Shown in pieces: positions 35,595 to 44,025 of a stretch of 64,000 nt of DNA. The notes under the pieces are model-generated. The model saw only the letters and a program-made list of their open reading frames with translations. It ran no database searches and was not told the DNA's origin. Source of the stretch: Bacillota bacterium (lineage in GTDB: Bacteria; Bacillota; Clostridia; Lachnospirales; Lachnospiraceae). The position numbers and the translations under genes were made by a program. The DNA lies in the NCBI GenBank assembly GCA_023423335.1, contig JAFAFU010000041.1, forward strand, positions 1 to 64,000, given 5' to 3'. Numbering within the stretch: position 1 is the first letter of the stretch; every line of letters starts with the position of its first letter.

Positions 35595-36584
35595 TTAGTC
35601 CCTTTTACCGCTCAGAAACTCAACAAATTTACCAGTTCCGATGGCAACTGCCGTCATAGGATCTTCGGCTGTCATCGTAGTAATTCCGGTCTTCTCTTCA
35701 ATCAGCTCCTCAAGACCATATAAGAGACATCCGCCGCCAGTCAATACAATACCACGGTCTGCGATATCTGCCGCTAATTCCGGAGGAGTCTTTTCAAGAA
35801 CACTATGCACCGCCTCTACGATCTGTGAGGTGGTCTCCCTTAAAGCCTCTTCGGTTTCCTCAGAGGTAACAGCAATTGTCTTCGGAAGGCCTGTAACAAG
35901 GTTACGCCCTCTGACCTCCATACTGACTGATTCCGGCCTGCGGTATGCGGAACCGATCTTTATCTTGATATCCTCTGCGGTTCTTTCACCTATCAGAAGA
36001 TTATGTTTCTTTCGCATGTATCTTACAATGGCGTCGTCAAAGTCATCTCCGGCGATCTTCACGGAAGTGCTCACTACCGTACCTCCCAATGAGATAACCG
36101 CAATATCCGTGGTACCGCCCCCGATATCCACAATCATGTTACCACAGGGTCTGGAAATATCAATTCCGGCACCGATCGCCGCCGCAATCGGCTCTTCAAT
36201 AATAGCAACCTCCCTGGCTCCCGCCTGGTACGTTGCATCCTCAACAGCCTTCTTCTCAACCTCTGTAACACCGCTGGGAACACAGACACTGATCCTGGGT
36301 TTACGAAATCTCTGCTTGCCGACCGCTTTCTGGATAAAATATTTTAGCATCTTCTCTGTCACTGTATAATCGGAAATCACACCCTGTCTCAAGGGTCTTA
36401 CCGCTACGATGTTACCCGGTGTTCTTCCTAACATCAATCTGGCTTCTTCACCGATTGCCTTAATCTTGTTCGTATCCCTGTCAAAGGCCACTACAGATGG
36501 CTCCTTTAAGACAACTCCTTTGCCTTTTATATAAACTAATACACTTGCTGTTCCCAAATCAATTCCAATGTCACTTCCCAACAT
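35595..36584 (-). CDS. mbl: MreB-family rod-shape protein (Mbl)
   Basis: Bacterial actin homologue guiding side-wall peptidoglycan synthesis. The 329-residue protein has the phosphate-1 motif DIGIDLGTASVLVY, PSVVAFD, IEEPIAAAIGAG, the phosphate-2 motif IVDIGGGTTDIAVISLGG, and the adenosine motif GIVLTGGGCLLYGLEE. I favour Mbl over MreB because of the flgF-flgG neighbours and absence of mreCD. The start at 36584 has AAGGAG seven bases upstream; an ATG 18 bases earlier is less well placed. Confidence 0.9.
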   Translation of the reverse strand: MLGSDIGIDLGTASVLVYIKGKGVVLKEPSVVAFDRDTNKIKAIGEEARLMLGRTPGNIVAVRPLRQGVISDYTVTEKMLKYFIQKAVGKQRFRKPRISVCVPSGVTEVEKKAVEDATYQAGAREVAIIEEPIAAAIGAGIDISRPCGNMIVDIGGGTTDIAVISLGGTVVSTSVKIAGDDFDDAIVRYMRKKHNLLIGERTAEDIKIKIGSAYRRPESVSMEVRGRNLVTGLPKTIAVTSEETEEALRETTSQIVEAVHSVLEKTPPELAADIADRGIVLTGGGCLLYGLEELIEEKTGITTMTAEDPMTAVAIGTGKFVEFLSGKRD

Positions 36585-36811
36585 CTTGAAACTCCTTTCC
36601 ATTCCGTTGATATACGGATTACCCTGATATAATAATAATTCTCAGTCAATTCCTGTTGTCATGCATATGCGCATCAATACACCAATTATAACCACATTGT
36701 ATTATTATCTGCAAACCTCCGCTGTTTCACCATTTCAAGTTATGATTTCAGATAATAAGCGTCCTTCTATATTTTCTTCCAATTCTCGGCAACTTAAACA
36801 TACTCGATTAT

Positions 36812-36840
36812 ATTATATCTTCTTTTTCCGTATATTTCAA
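36812..36840 (-). promoter_or_regulatory. Promoter of mbl-flgF-flgG operon
   Basis: Minus strand TTGAAA (36840-36835), 17-bp spacer, TATAAT (36817-36812). The leader to mbl would be about 220 nt and shows no riboswitch I recognise. Between this promoter and the tandem repeat at 36981 I see nothing else. Confidence 0.75.
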
Positions 36841-36980
36841 AGGAAATTTAAAAAACTTTTAATTCTCGTCATATATCTACAGAAAAGGCTCAATATGTCT
36901 ATTCCGGACGGTTCCGGTCAGATACGATGTATTATTATTATCGGTATATTGGTGATATAGCTTTAGCGAATAAAATACAC

Positions 36981-37163
36981 CTTCGCAGCTTTTCGGACGC
37001 GGGCTAGCGCCCTGTTACTTCTACGGCTATTAAGCCATGCGCTCCCTCAAACCTGCTTCGCAGCTTCTCGGACGCGGGCTGGCGCCCTGTTACTTCTGCG
37101 GCTATTAAGCCATGCGCTCCCTCAAACCTGCTTCGCAGCTTTTCGGACGCGGGCTAGCGCCCT
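36981..37163. repeat. 75-bp tandem repeat, about 2.4 copies
   Basis: Units start with CTTCGCAGCT at 36981, 37056 and 37131. They differ at only a few positions, e.g. GGGCTAGCGCCC versus GGGCTGGCGCCC. The unit contains GGCTATTAAGCCATGC, which also occurs on the opposite strand immediately after the tuf stop codon. No open frame runs through it. Confidence 0.9.
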
Positions 37164-37164
37164 A

Positions 37165-37226
37165 TACTCGCATAAAAAAACTCCCAGTAGTAAGCAAACT
37201 TACTCTGGGAGATATTTTTATGCGAG
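37165..37226 (-). terminator. tuf terminator within a 62-bp palindrome
   Basis: Minus strand CTCCCAG..AGTAAG pairs with CTTACT..CTGGGAG followed by TTTTTTTATG. The outer arms ACTCGCATAAAAA and its complement extend the inverted repeat well beyond the terminator stem. Confidence 0.9.
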
Positions 37227-37242
37227 TGCATGGCTTAATAGC

Positions 37243-38436
37243 CTACTCGATAATTGTAGCAACCTTACCGGATCCTACTGTTCTTCCGCCTTCACGGATA
37301 GCAAAGCCAAGACCCTGCTCCATAGCGATAGGATGGATTAATTCGATGTTCATCTCGATGTTATCACCAGGCATGCACATCTCTACGCCTTCCGGTAAGT
37401 TACAAACACCGGTAACATCGGTTGTTCTGAAATAGAACTGAGGTCTGTAGTTGTTGAAGAAAGGAGTATGACGTCCACCTTCTTCTTTTGTTAATACGTA
37501 AACCTGAGCGGTGAATTTCTTATGGCACTTGATGGAGCCGGGTTTGCAAAGAACCTGTCCTCTTTCGATCTCGTTTCTCTGAACACCACGAAGAAGTGCT
37601 CCGATGTTATCACCAGCCTGAGCGTCATCAAGAAGCTTTCTGAACATCTCGATACCGGTACAAACAACCTTACGGGTCTCTTCCTTGATACCAACGATTT
37701 CAACTTCCTCAGATACCTTAAGAGTACCACGCTCAACACGGCCGGTAGCAACTGTACCACGGCCAGTGATGGAGAATACGTCCTCGACAGGCATTAAGAA
37801 AGGCTTATCCTTCTCTCTCTGAGGATCCGGAATCCAAGTATCAACCGCATCAAATAACTCGACAATCTTATCACCCCAAGAACTGCTGGGATCTTCAAGC
37901 GCTTTCAGAGCAGAACCCTGGATGATCGGTGTGTCATCGCCGGGGAACTCATACTCGTTTAACAGGTCTCTAACTTCCATCTCAACCAGCTCAAGAAGCT
38001 CGGGATCGTCAACCATGTCACACTTGTTCATGAATACTACGATATAAGGAACACCTACCTGACGGGAAAGTAAGATATGCTCTTTTGTCTGAGCCATAAC
38101 ACCGTCAGTAGCAGCCACTACGAGGATAGCACCATCCATCTGAGCAGCGCCGGTGATCATGTTCTTAACGTAGTCAGCGTGTCCGGGGCAGTCAACATGT
38201 GCATAGTGTCTAGCCTTGGACTCATACTCTACGTGAGCGGTAGATATTGTGATTCCTCTTGCCTTCTCTTCGGGAGCTTTATCGATCTGGTCGAAAGCTA
38301 CAACTTCACCAGTACCAAGTCTTTCATGAAGAGTCTTTGTGATAGCTGCTGTCAGAGTAGTCTTACCATGGTCAACATGACCGATGGTTCCGATATTACA
38401 ATGTGGTTTCGTTCTGTTAAATTTAGCCTTAGCCAT
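37243..38436 (-). CDS. tuf: Elongation factor Tu
   Basis: EF-Tu delivers aminoacyl-tRNA to the ribosome. The 397-residue protein has G1 GHVDHGKT at 19-26, DCPGH, NKCDMVD and the domain 2-3 sequences ending VATIIE. I start at 38436, where AAAGGAGG lies upstream and the usual MAKAKFNR-type N-terminus begins; 13 extra codons precede it in frame. It is the last gene of the str operon but also has its own promoter in the 187-bp fusA-tuf gap. Confidence 0.98.
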   Translation of the reverse strand: MAKAKFNRTKPHCNIGTIGHVDHGKTTLTAAITKTLHERLGTGEVVAFDQIDKAPEEKARGITISTAHVEYESKARHYAHVDCPGHADYVKNMITGAAQMDGAILVVAATDGVMAQTKEHILLSRQVGVPYIVVFMNKCDMVDDPELLELVEMEVRDLLNEYEFPGDDTPIIQGSALKALEDPSSSWGDKIVELFDAVDTWIPDPQREKDKPFLMPVEDVFSITGRGTVATGRVERGTLKVSEEVEIVGIKEETRKVVCTGIEMFRKLLDDAQAGDNIGALLRGVQRNEIERGQVLCKPGSIKCHKKFTAQVYVLTKEEGGRHTPFFNNYRPQFYFRTTDVTGVCNLPEGVEMCMPGDNIEMNIELIHPIAMEQGLGFAIREGGRTVGSGKVATIIE

Positions 38437-38532
38437 TTTACAACGTCCTCCTTTAAAATAAATGCTTATAAGCAAATGTTTTCAAATTCCCCATTATACA
38501 GGGGCTTGTTTATATATTGCCTCATATGCCCT

Positions 38533-38561
38533 ATTATATTTCAACTTAGAAATATTTTCAA
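38533..38561 (-). promoter_or_regulatory. Internal promoter of tuf
   Basis: Minus strand TTGAAA (38561-38556), 17-bp spacer, TATAAT (38538-38533), about 97 bp before the tuf start. It allows tuf expression beyond that of the upstream str genes. Confidence 0.75.
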
Positions 38562-38623
38562 GCACAAAGAATTGATATAATAACTTTTTTGCTGTATTTT
38601 TTGTCTTTTGTCAGTGGATCATA

Positions 38624-40744
38624 CTAGTTCTTACCTTTTGCTGACAGAACCTTCTCCTGAACATTCTTAGGAACCTGCTCATAGGAGTAGAAGAACATGG
38701 AATAAGCACCGCGTCCCTGAGTCTTCGAACGCAAGGTTGTGGAATATCCGAACATCTCGGACAGCGGAACAAAGCCTCTGATCAGCTTCGTGCCGTTGAT
38801 GTCTTCCGTACCTTCGATACGTCCGCGGCGGGAACTGATATCACCGATAACATCACCCATGTAATCCTCGGGTACTGTAACTTCAACTCTCATGATAGGC
38901 TCCAGAAGTGTTGCACCGCCCTTTGTCATAGCGTCCTTGAAGGCCATAGAGCCTGCAATTTTGAAGGCCATTTCACTGGAGTCAACTTCATGGTAGGAGC
39001 CATCGTATACGGTAGCTCTGATACCAAGCACCGGATATCCGCCAAGGATACCGGCCTTTGTAGCTTCTTCGATACCTGCGCCGACCGCCGGAACGTATTC
39101 TTTAGGAATAGCACCGCCGACAATTGCGGACACGAATTCGAAGGTCTTCTCTGCATTAGCATCCATAGGCTCGAAGCGAACCTTACAATGACCGTACTGT
39201 CCACGTCCGCCGGACTGCTTCGCATACTTAGAATCAACCTCAACGGTCTTGGTAAAGGATTCCTTGTAAGCAACCTGAGGTGCGCCGACGTTAGCCTCTA
39301 CCTTGTACTCACGGAGAAGTCTGTCTACGATGATTTCCAGATGGAGCTCACCCATACCTGCGATAATGGTCTGGCCTGTCTCTTCATCTGTATAAGCTCT
39401 GAAGGTAGGATCTTCTTCAGCAAGCTTTGCTAAAGCTTCACCCATCTTATCCTGGCCTGCCTTCGTCTTAGGTTCGATCGCAACATTGATAACCGGCTCA
39501 GGAAATTCCATGGATTCAAGAATAACAGGATGTTTCTCATCACAAATCGTATCACCTGTTGTTGTTACCTTCAAGCCAACTGCCGCTGCAATATCACCGG
39601 AATATACTTTTTCCAAATCCATTCTCTTATTGGCATGCATTTGCAGAATACGGCCGACACGCTCCTTCTTGCTCTTAGTTGAATTTAAAACATAAGAACC
39701 GGAGTTTAATGTACCGGAGTATACGCGGAAGAACGCCAGTTTACCCACGAAAGGATCCGCCATAATTTTGAAGGCTAAGGCTGCGAAAGGCTCTTCATCG
39801 GAAGACTTTCTGTGGATCTCATTGCCTTCGTCATCCACACCCCTGATGTCCGGGATATCGGTCGGAGCGGGAAGATATTCGATAACAGCATCCAGAAGCT
39901 TCTGAACACCCTTGTTTCTGTAAGCGGAACCACAGCATACCGGGATAATCTGAACGGCAATGGTAGCCTTTCTTAATGCTGCCTTAAGCTCTTCCGTTGT
40001 GGGCTCTTCACCCTCAAGGAATTTCTCAATCAGGTCATCATCGGTCTCACAGATTGATTCAATCATAGCTGCTCTGTATTCCTCAGCCAGATCCTTCATA
40101 TCCTCAGGGATCTCTGAGATCGTGATATCCTCACCCTTATCATCATTATAATAATACGCTTTCATTTCGAATAAATCGATAACGCCCTTAAAGGTGTCCT
40201 CTTTACCGATCGGCAATTGAATCGGAACCGGATTCTTACTTAATCTGGTTCGGATCATTTTTACTACATTGTAAAAATCCGCACCGGAAATGTCCATCTT
40301 ATTTACAAATGCCATTCTCGGCACTTCATATTTGTCTGCCTGACGCCATACTGTCTCTGACTGGGGCTCAACGCCGCCCTTTGCACAGAACACGCCAACC
40401 GCACTGTCCAGAACACGCAGGGAACGCTCTACCTCGACGGTAAAGTCCACGTGTCCCGGAGTATCAATAATATTGATACGATGTTCCAACGCTCCGGGAA
40501 TTTTCTTGTGTTCAAATTCTTGAGTCCAATGACATGTTGTCGCCGCTGATGTGATTGTGATACCTCTTTCCTGCTCCTGCTCCATCCAGTCCATGGTAGC
40601 CGTACCTTCATGGGTATCACCAATTTTGTAGTTAACACCGGTATAATACAGGATACGTTCGGTAAGTGTTGTCTTACCCGCATCGATATGCGCCATAATA
40701 CCGATATTTCTAGTCCGCTCTAACGGATATTCTCTTCCTGCCAA
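38624..40744 (-). CDS. fusA: Elongation factor G
   Basis: EF-G catalyses ribosomal translocation. The 706-residue product has G1 AHIDAGKTT at about 17-25, DTPGHVDFT, NKMDISGAD, and complete domains II-V through FGYSTTLRSKTQGRGAYSMFF. The start codon is TTG at 40744, fixed by AAGGAGG eight bases upstream and the normal N-terminus AGREYPLERTRNIGIMAHID. A weak start is unusual for so abundant a protein. Confidence 0.97.
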   Translation of the reverse strand: MAGREYPLERTRNIGIMAHIDAGKTTLTERILYYTGVNYKIGDTHEGTATMDWMEQEQERGITITSAATTCHWTQEFEHKKIPGALEHRINIIDTPGHVDFTVEVERSLRVLDSAVGVFCAKGGVEPQSETVWRQADKYEVPRMAFVNKMDISGADFYNVVKMIRTRLSKNPVPIQLPIGKEDTFKGVIDLFEMKAYYYNDDKGEDITISEIPEDMKDLAEEYRAAMIESICETDDDLIEKFLEGEEPTTEELKAALRKATIAVQIIPVCCGSAYRNKGVQKLLDAVIEYLPAPTDIPDIRGVDDEGNEIHRKSSDEEPFAALAFKIMADPFVGKLAFFRVYSGTLNSGSYVLNSTKSKKERVGRILQMHANKRMDLEKVYSGDIAAAVGLKVTTTGDTICDEKHPVILESMEFPEPVINVAIEPKTKAGQDKMGEALAKLAEEDPTFRAYTDEETGQTIIAGMGELHLEIIVDRLLREYKVEANVGAPQVAYKESFTKTVEVDSKYAKQSGGRGQYGHCKVRFEPMDANAEKTFEFVSAIVGGAIPKEYVPAVGAGIEEATKAGILGGYPVLGIRATVYDGSYHEVDSSEMAFKIAGSMAFKDAMTKGGATLLEPIMRVEVTVPEDYMGDVIGDISSRRGRIEGTEDINGTKLIRGFVPLSEMFGYSTTLRSKTQGRGAYSMFFYSYEQVPKNVQEKVLSAKGKN

Positions 40745-40767
40745 GGATAATTCCTCCTTAATTCATG

Positions 40768-40888
40768 ACAAGTGAATACACAAGGTATTCACTTGTAATT
40801 TACAAAGAATGTTTTTCATTCCAAAGAACGTTTTTATTAAAATGTTTTTAATAATTGTTTTAAATTCTAAAGAATGTTTTTATTCTTT
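40768..40888 (-). repeat. Chain of small hairpins between rpsG and fusA
   Basis: Stem-loops include ACAAGTGAATAC/GTATTCACTTGT (40768-40796), GAATG-TTTTT-CATTC (40807-40821), and AAAGAAT-GTTTTT-ATTCTTT (40869-40888), with a similar AAAGAACG segment between. They occupy most of the 208-bp spacer. Confidence 0.65.
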
Positions 40889-40952
40889 CCCTACTTCTGA
40901 AATCTGATTAACATCAAGAATTAAAGAAGAAAATGCTATGATAATCTTATTT

Positions 40953-41423
40953 TTACCACCTGTAATGTGCAAATGCCTTATTCGCGTCTGCCATCTTATG
41001 CATATCTTCTTTTCTCTTTACTGCCGCACCGGTATTGTTCGCAGCATCCATAATCTCATTCGCCAGCCTATCCTGCATGGTCTTCTCTCCTCTTTTACGG
41101 GAGAATAATGTTAACCAGCGCAGAGCAAGCGTCTGCCTTCTGTCAGGTCTTACTTCAATCGGTACCTGGTAAGTTGCACCACCGATACGTCTTGCTTTTA
41201 CTTCGAGTACGGGCATGATATTGTTCATAGCTTCCTCGAAAACTTCAGTAGCTTCCTTGCCTGTCTTTGTCGCTACCTTATCAAAAGCGCCGTATACAAT
41301 CTTTTGGGCAGTCCCCTTCTTGCCATCTAACATAATGTTATTGATTAGCTTGGTTACAACCTTGTTGTTGTATAACGGATCCGCCAATACATCTCTTTTC
41401 TGTATATGTCCTTTTCTTGGCAC
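40953..41423 (-). CDS. rpsG: Ribosomal protein S7
   Basis: Primary 16S rRNA-binding protein of the 30S head. The 156-residue length is standard. PRKGHIQKRDVLADP at the start, GGATYQVPIEVRPDRRQTLALRWL in the middle, and KKREDMHKMADANKAFAHYRW-like ending (RKEDMHKMADANKAFAHYRW) are diagnostic. The start is GTG at 41423 with AAGGAGG upstream. Second gene of the str operon. Confidence 0.98.
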   Translation of the reverse strand: MPRKGHIQKRDVLADPLYNNKVVTKLINNIMLDGKKGTAQKIVYGAFDKVATKTGKEATEVFEEAMNNIMPVLEVKARRIGGATYQVPIEVRPDRRQTLALRWLTLFSRKRGEKTMQDRLANEIMDAANNTGAAVKRKEDMHKMADANKAFAHYRW

Positions 41424-41660
41424 GTTTCTTCCCTCCTTAACGATACTTAACGAATCAAAAATTCGTCAGTCAATTAATTCCTCGGTACTCACATGCATGG
41501 GAACCGCAAACGGCTCTCCAGCTTATTGTGTTCGTGCTCAGATAAATTCGTTTTCCATAAGTGAATCTGCAACCACAGAAATACAATTCAAACGGAAATA
41601 AAAAATTAATCCGGCACTTAACTCATGATTTTACCCAGTAATTAGAATTATTATTTCAAA

Positions 41661-41770
41661 GAAGTCTTCTTACCTCTTCCGAAGTGTCTTCTACTTCTAT
41701 TTAGATAGAAGTCGCTCTTTACTTCTTAAGAAGCTGCTCTTACTTCTTAAAGAAGTGGCTTTTACTTCTT
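41661..41770 (-). repeat. String of about five tandem stem-loops between rpsL and rpsG
   Basis: On the transcribed strand, AGAAGT ... ACTTCT stems with six- to eight-base loops repeat head to tail: AGAAGTAAAAGCCACTTCT, then AGAAGTAAGAGCAGCTTCT, AGAAGTAAAGAGCGACTTCT, AGAAGTAGAAGACACTTC and a diverged GAAGAGG..CTTC. The first overlaps the last codons of rpsL. No T-tracts follow the units. The rest of this 338-bp spacer (41424-41660) shows no gene or recognisable site. Confidence 0.85.
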
Positions 41771-42184
41771 TGCTTCCTTAGGTCTCTTAGCGCCATATTT
41801 TGAACGGGCCTGTCTTCTCTTGGCAACGCCTGCTGTATCAAGAGTACCTCTGACGATATGGTATCTGGTACCGGGTAAGTCCTTAACCCTGCCGCCTCTG
41901 ATCAAAACAACGCTATGCTCCTGAAGGTTGTGGCCTTCACCGGGAATATAGCTTGTTACTTCAATACCGTTGGAAAGACGAACCCTGGCAATTTTACGGA
42001 GCGCCGAATTAGGCTTCTTAGGTGTAGCAGTTCTAACCGCTGTACATACGCCTCTCTTCTGCGGCGATGAAACATCCGTAGTTCTCTTATTCAGTGAGTT
42101 AAATCCCTTCTGCAGTGCAGGTGATGTTGATTTGTACTCTACTGTTTTTCTGCCTTTTCTTACTAGCTGGTTAAATGTGGGCAT
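41762..42184 (-). CDS. rpsL: Ribosomal protein S12
   Basis: Decoding-centre protein of the 30S subunit. The 140-residue product contains the signature TATPKKPNSALRKIARVRLSNG, with the Lys that in E. coli is K42 (streptomycin-sensitive form), and PGEGHNLQEHSVVLIRGGRVKDLPG. AGGAGGTG precedes ATG. It is the first gene of the str operon rpsL-rpsG-fusA-tuf, behind a perfect promoter. Confidence 0.98.
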   Translation of the reverse strand: MPTFNQLVRKGRKTVEYKSTSPALQKGFNSLNKRTTDVSSPQKRGVCTAVRTATPKKPNSALRKIARVRLSNGIEVTSYIPGEGHNLQEHSVVLIRGGRVKDLPGTRYHIVRGTLDTAGVAKRRQARSKYGAKRPKEAKK

Positions 42185-42323
42185 TAATTTTTCACCTCCT
42201 GATAATTTTCATTAACATTAATACATTTTCTGTGGTTTTAAACAGCGCACTTGGATACTTATATAAGCATCAGCAAAATGTGCATAAAAAATACATAGCA
42301 TGCAGAAAATTGCACGCTAAATG

Positions 42324-42352
42324 ATTATACTTTTTTCACGCCAAAATGTCAA
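42324..42352 (-). promoter_or_regulatory. str operon promoter
   Basis: Minus strand TTGACA (42352-42347), exactly 17 bp, TATAAT (42329-42324): a full sigma-A consensus. Transcription begins about 130 nt before rpsL. Nothing else identifiable lies in the 42353-42586 stretch. Confidence 0.92.
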
Positions 42353-42586
42353 GGAGAATTTTATATAATTTATATAATCAAGAACTTTATGCAATCCGGG
42401 ATTTTCGAAGGGCACGATGATCTGTTACTTGAAACTTCCGGAATCTTATAGTAAGATATATCCATAACTAATAATTTCTGCTTTCACTATGTATATCGGA
42501 AATAACACCGGCTGTGAACGGGACAGGTTTTGCTGAAAATACGGCAGATGCCCCACTTCGCAGGTATCGGCAGCAGGAGGATTATT

Positions 42587-43567
42587 ATGAAGGATATGGC
42601 TCAGACAGAACGGCAGATTTTTATCTTGCTGCTGCTTTCTGAAAATAAGCGGGGATATACGATTAATGATATCCATAACTCTCTGGAAAAATGGGACGTT
42701 GTCGTAGATAAAAAAACCATAATGCGGGATATTGACAGTCTATCGGGAATCTGCTTCATCTCAGAAGAAGTGCGGAACGGGAGGACCTACTATACTGCCG
42801 ACAAATTCCGTCTTCGGGATATTACCTTTACCTCACCCGAATTAATCTCCCTGGCCTTTCTTCTGGAGCTTTTAAAGCCTTACCAGTATATGACTATGGG
42901 GCGGACCTCACAGGAGCTGATCCACAAGCTGTTAGATAACACGACCAATCTGAACAGGGAATTTATACGGCATTTTACCGGACTCGTAACCGTCAATACC
43001 AATGATTATATCAGTGACGATATCAATCCCGAGATTGAAGAACGGCTGCAGGAGGCAATCCGGATTAAGCTGAAAGCAAGAATTATCTATCACAGCTTTG
43101 GAAGCGATGAAGATACCATAAGAATTATCCATCCCTACGAGCTCTCTATCAATGACGGGGCATTAAGTGTTGTCGGTTTCTGTGAATTAAGGGGTGAATT
43201 AAGAGATTTCCGCGTTTCCCGCATCCGGGCTCTGACTCTGCTGGAGGAAGGCTTTACTGTTCCTGAGGATTATTACGGCAGAAGGAACCGCAATAAATTC
43301 ATTCATCTGTCAGGAAGAGTAACCGAGCAGATTATTATCGCCTTTGATAAATATACGGCCAAGTATATTACGGAATACGAAGCAGACCGTGCCGACGAGA
43401 TCATAGAATCCGAGGAGGGTATCACCTTTATCCGCAGCACTGCGGTAACTGAGGAATTGATCCGGTGGATATTGCAGTTCGGCCAGGGTGCCAAGGTGCT
43501 TAATCCTTCCCACCTGAAAGAAAAGATCAAACAGGAACTGGCGAACAGCCTTAAGAATTATGATTGA
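42587..43567 (+). CDS. HTH/WYL-domain transcriptional regulator
   Basis: A 326-residue regulator with an N-terminal winged helix (about 1-70; NDIHNSLEKWDVVVDKKTIMRDID) and a WYL domain (about 140-225; IIYHSFGSDEDTIRIIHPYELSINDGALSVVGFCE), followed by a WCX-type C-terminal domain. WYL proteins sense small ligands or nucleic acids and often repress defence or DNA-repair genes; the target here is unknown and no such neighbour is present. The start at 42587 has AGGAGG upstream; 19 extra codons lie in frame. Confidence 0.9.
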   Translation: MKDMAQTERQIFILLLLSENKRGYTINDIHNSLEKWDVVVDKKTIMRDIDSLSGICFISEEVRNGRTYYTADKFRLRDITFTSPELISLAFLLELLKPYQYMTMGRTSQELIHKLLDNTTNLNREFIRHFTGLVTVNTNDYISDDINPEIEERLQEAIRIKLKARIIYHSFGSDEDTIRIIHPYELSINDGALSVVGFCELRGELRDFRVSRIRALTLLEEGFTVPEDYYGRRNRNKFIHLSGRVTEQIIIAFDKYTAKYITEYEADRADEIIESEEGITFIRSTAVTEELIRWILQFGQGAKVLNPSHLKEKIKQELANSLKNYD

Positions 43568-43633
43568 TGGCATTATAAATGATACCGCCGGTTATTTTAT
43601 AAAATTAAAATTTTTGTAATTAATAAAAACATA

Positions 43634-43662
43634 TTGACAGAATGGTATAAAATGGATACACT
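43634..43662 (+). promoter_or_regulatory. Promoter of the T-box-trpB2 unit
   Basis: TTGACA (43634-43639), 17-bp spacer, TACACT (43657-43662), just upstream of the T-box leader. Confidence 0.75.
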
Positions 43663-43669
43663 ATACTAA

Positions 43670-43955
43670 GTATAAACCGTTGAGTAAGAATAGTAGGTAT
43701 GGCGATTTATTCACAGAGAGCTGCAGCTGGTGGGATTGCGGCAATAATAGCGATATTGAATGGACTTACGAGGGTAGGAAGAAAGGCAGCCCTGCTGCCA
43801 AGTAATGCCTGACGGAATCTCCATCCGTTAACAAGGGAGCATATATGGATGTATATGGAATGAGAGGGTGCATATGCACCAAACCGGGTGGTACCGCAGA
43901 AGTTGGAATTTAAGCTTTTGTCCCAGTAGAATTACTGAGGCAGGAGCTTTTTTTA
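43670..43955 (+). promoter_or_regulatory. T-box riboswitch, tryptophan-specific
   Basis: Leader shows stem I elements (AGTAAGAATAGTAGG), a specifier region reading GAA-TGG-AC at about 43758 that matches a UGG (Trp) codon, and the T-box sequence GGGTGGTACCGCAG at 43886-43899. It ends in a terminator (43912-43955): AAGCTTTTG..CAGTA pairs with TACTG..CAGGAGCTT followed by TTTTTTT. Uncharged tRNA-Trp should stabilise the antiterminator and turn on trpB2. Confidence 0.93.
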
Positions 43956-44025
43956 TACTAAAAAACGCCTTAATGCAAATCAGATCAGAAATCAACAATA
44001 TTAATTCATTGAAAGGAGTATTATT

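Noticed and set aside
36661..36960. Plus-strand open frame of 99 codons before the tandem repeat
   Set aside because: It covers the mbl promoter region, is rich in Ile/Tyr codons as expected of A/T-rich non-coding DNA, and lacks a ribosome-binding site.
36981..37163. CRISPR array
   Set aside because: The 75-bp units abut directly with no unique spacers, only 2.4 copies are present, and there are no cas genes.
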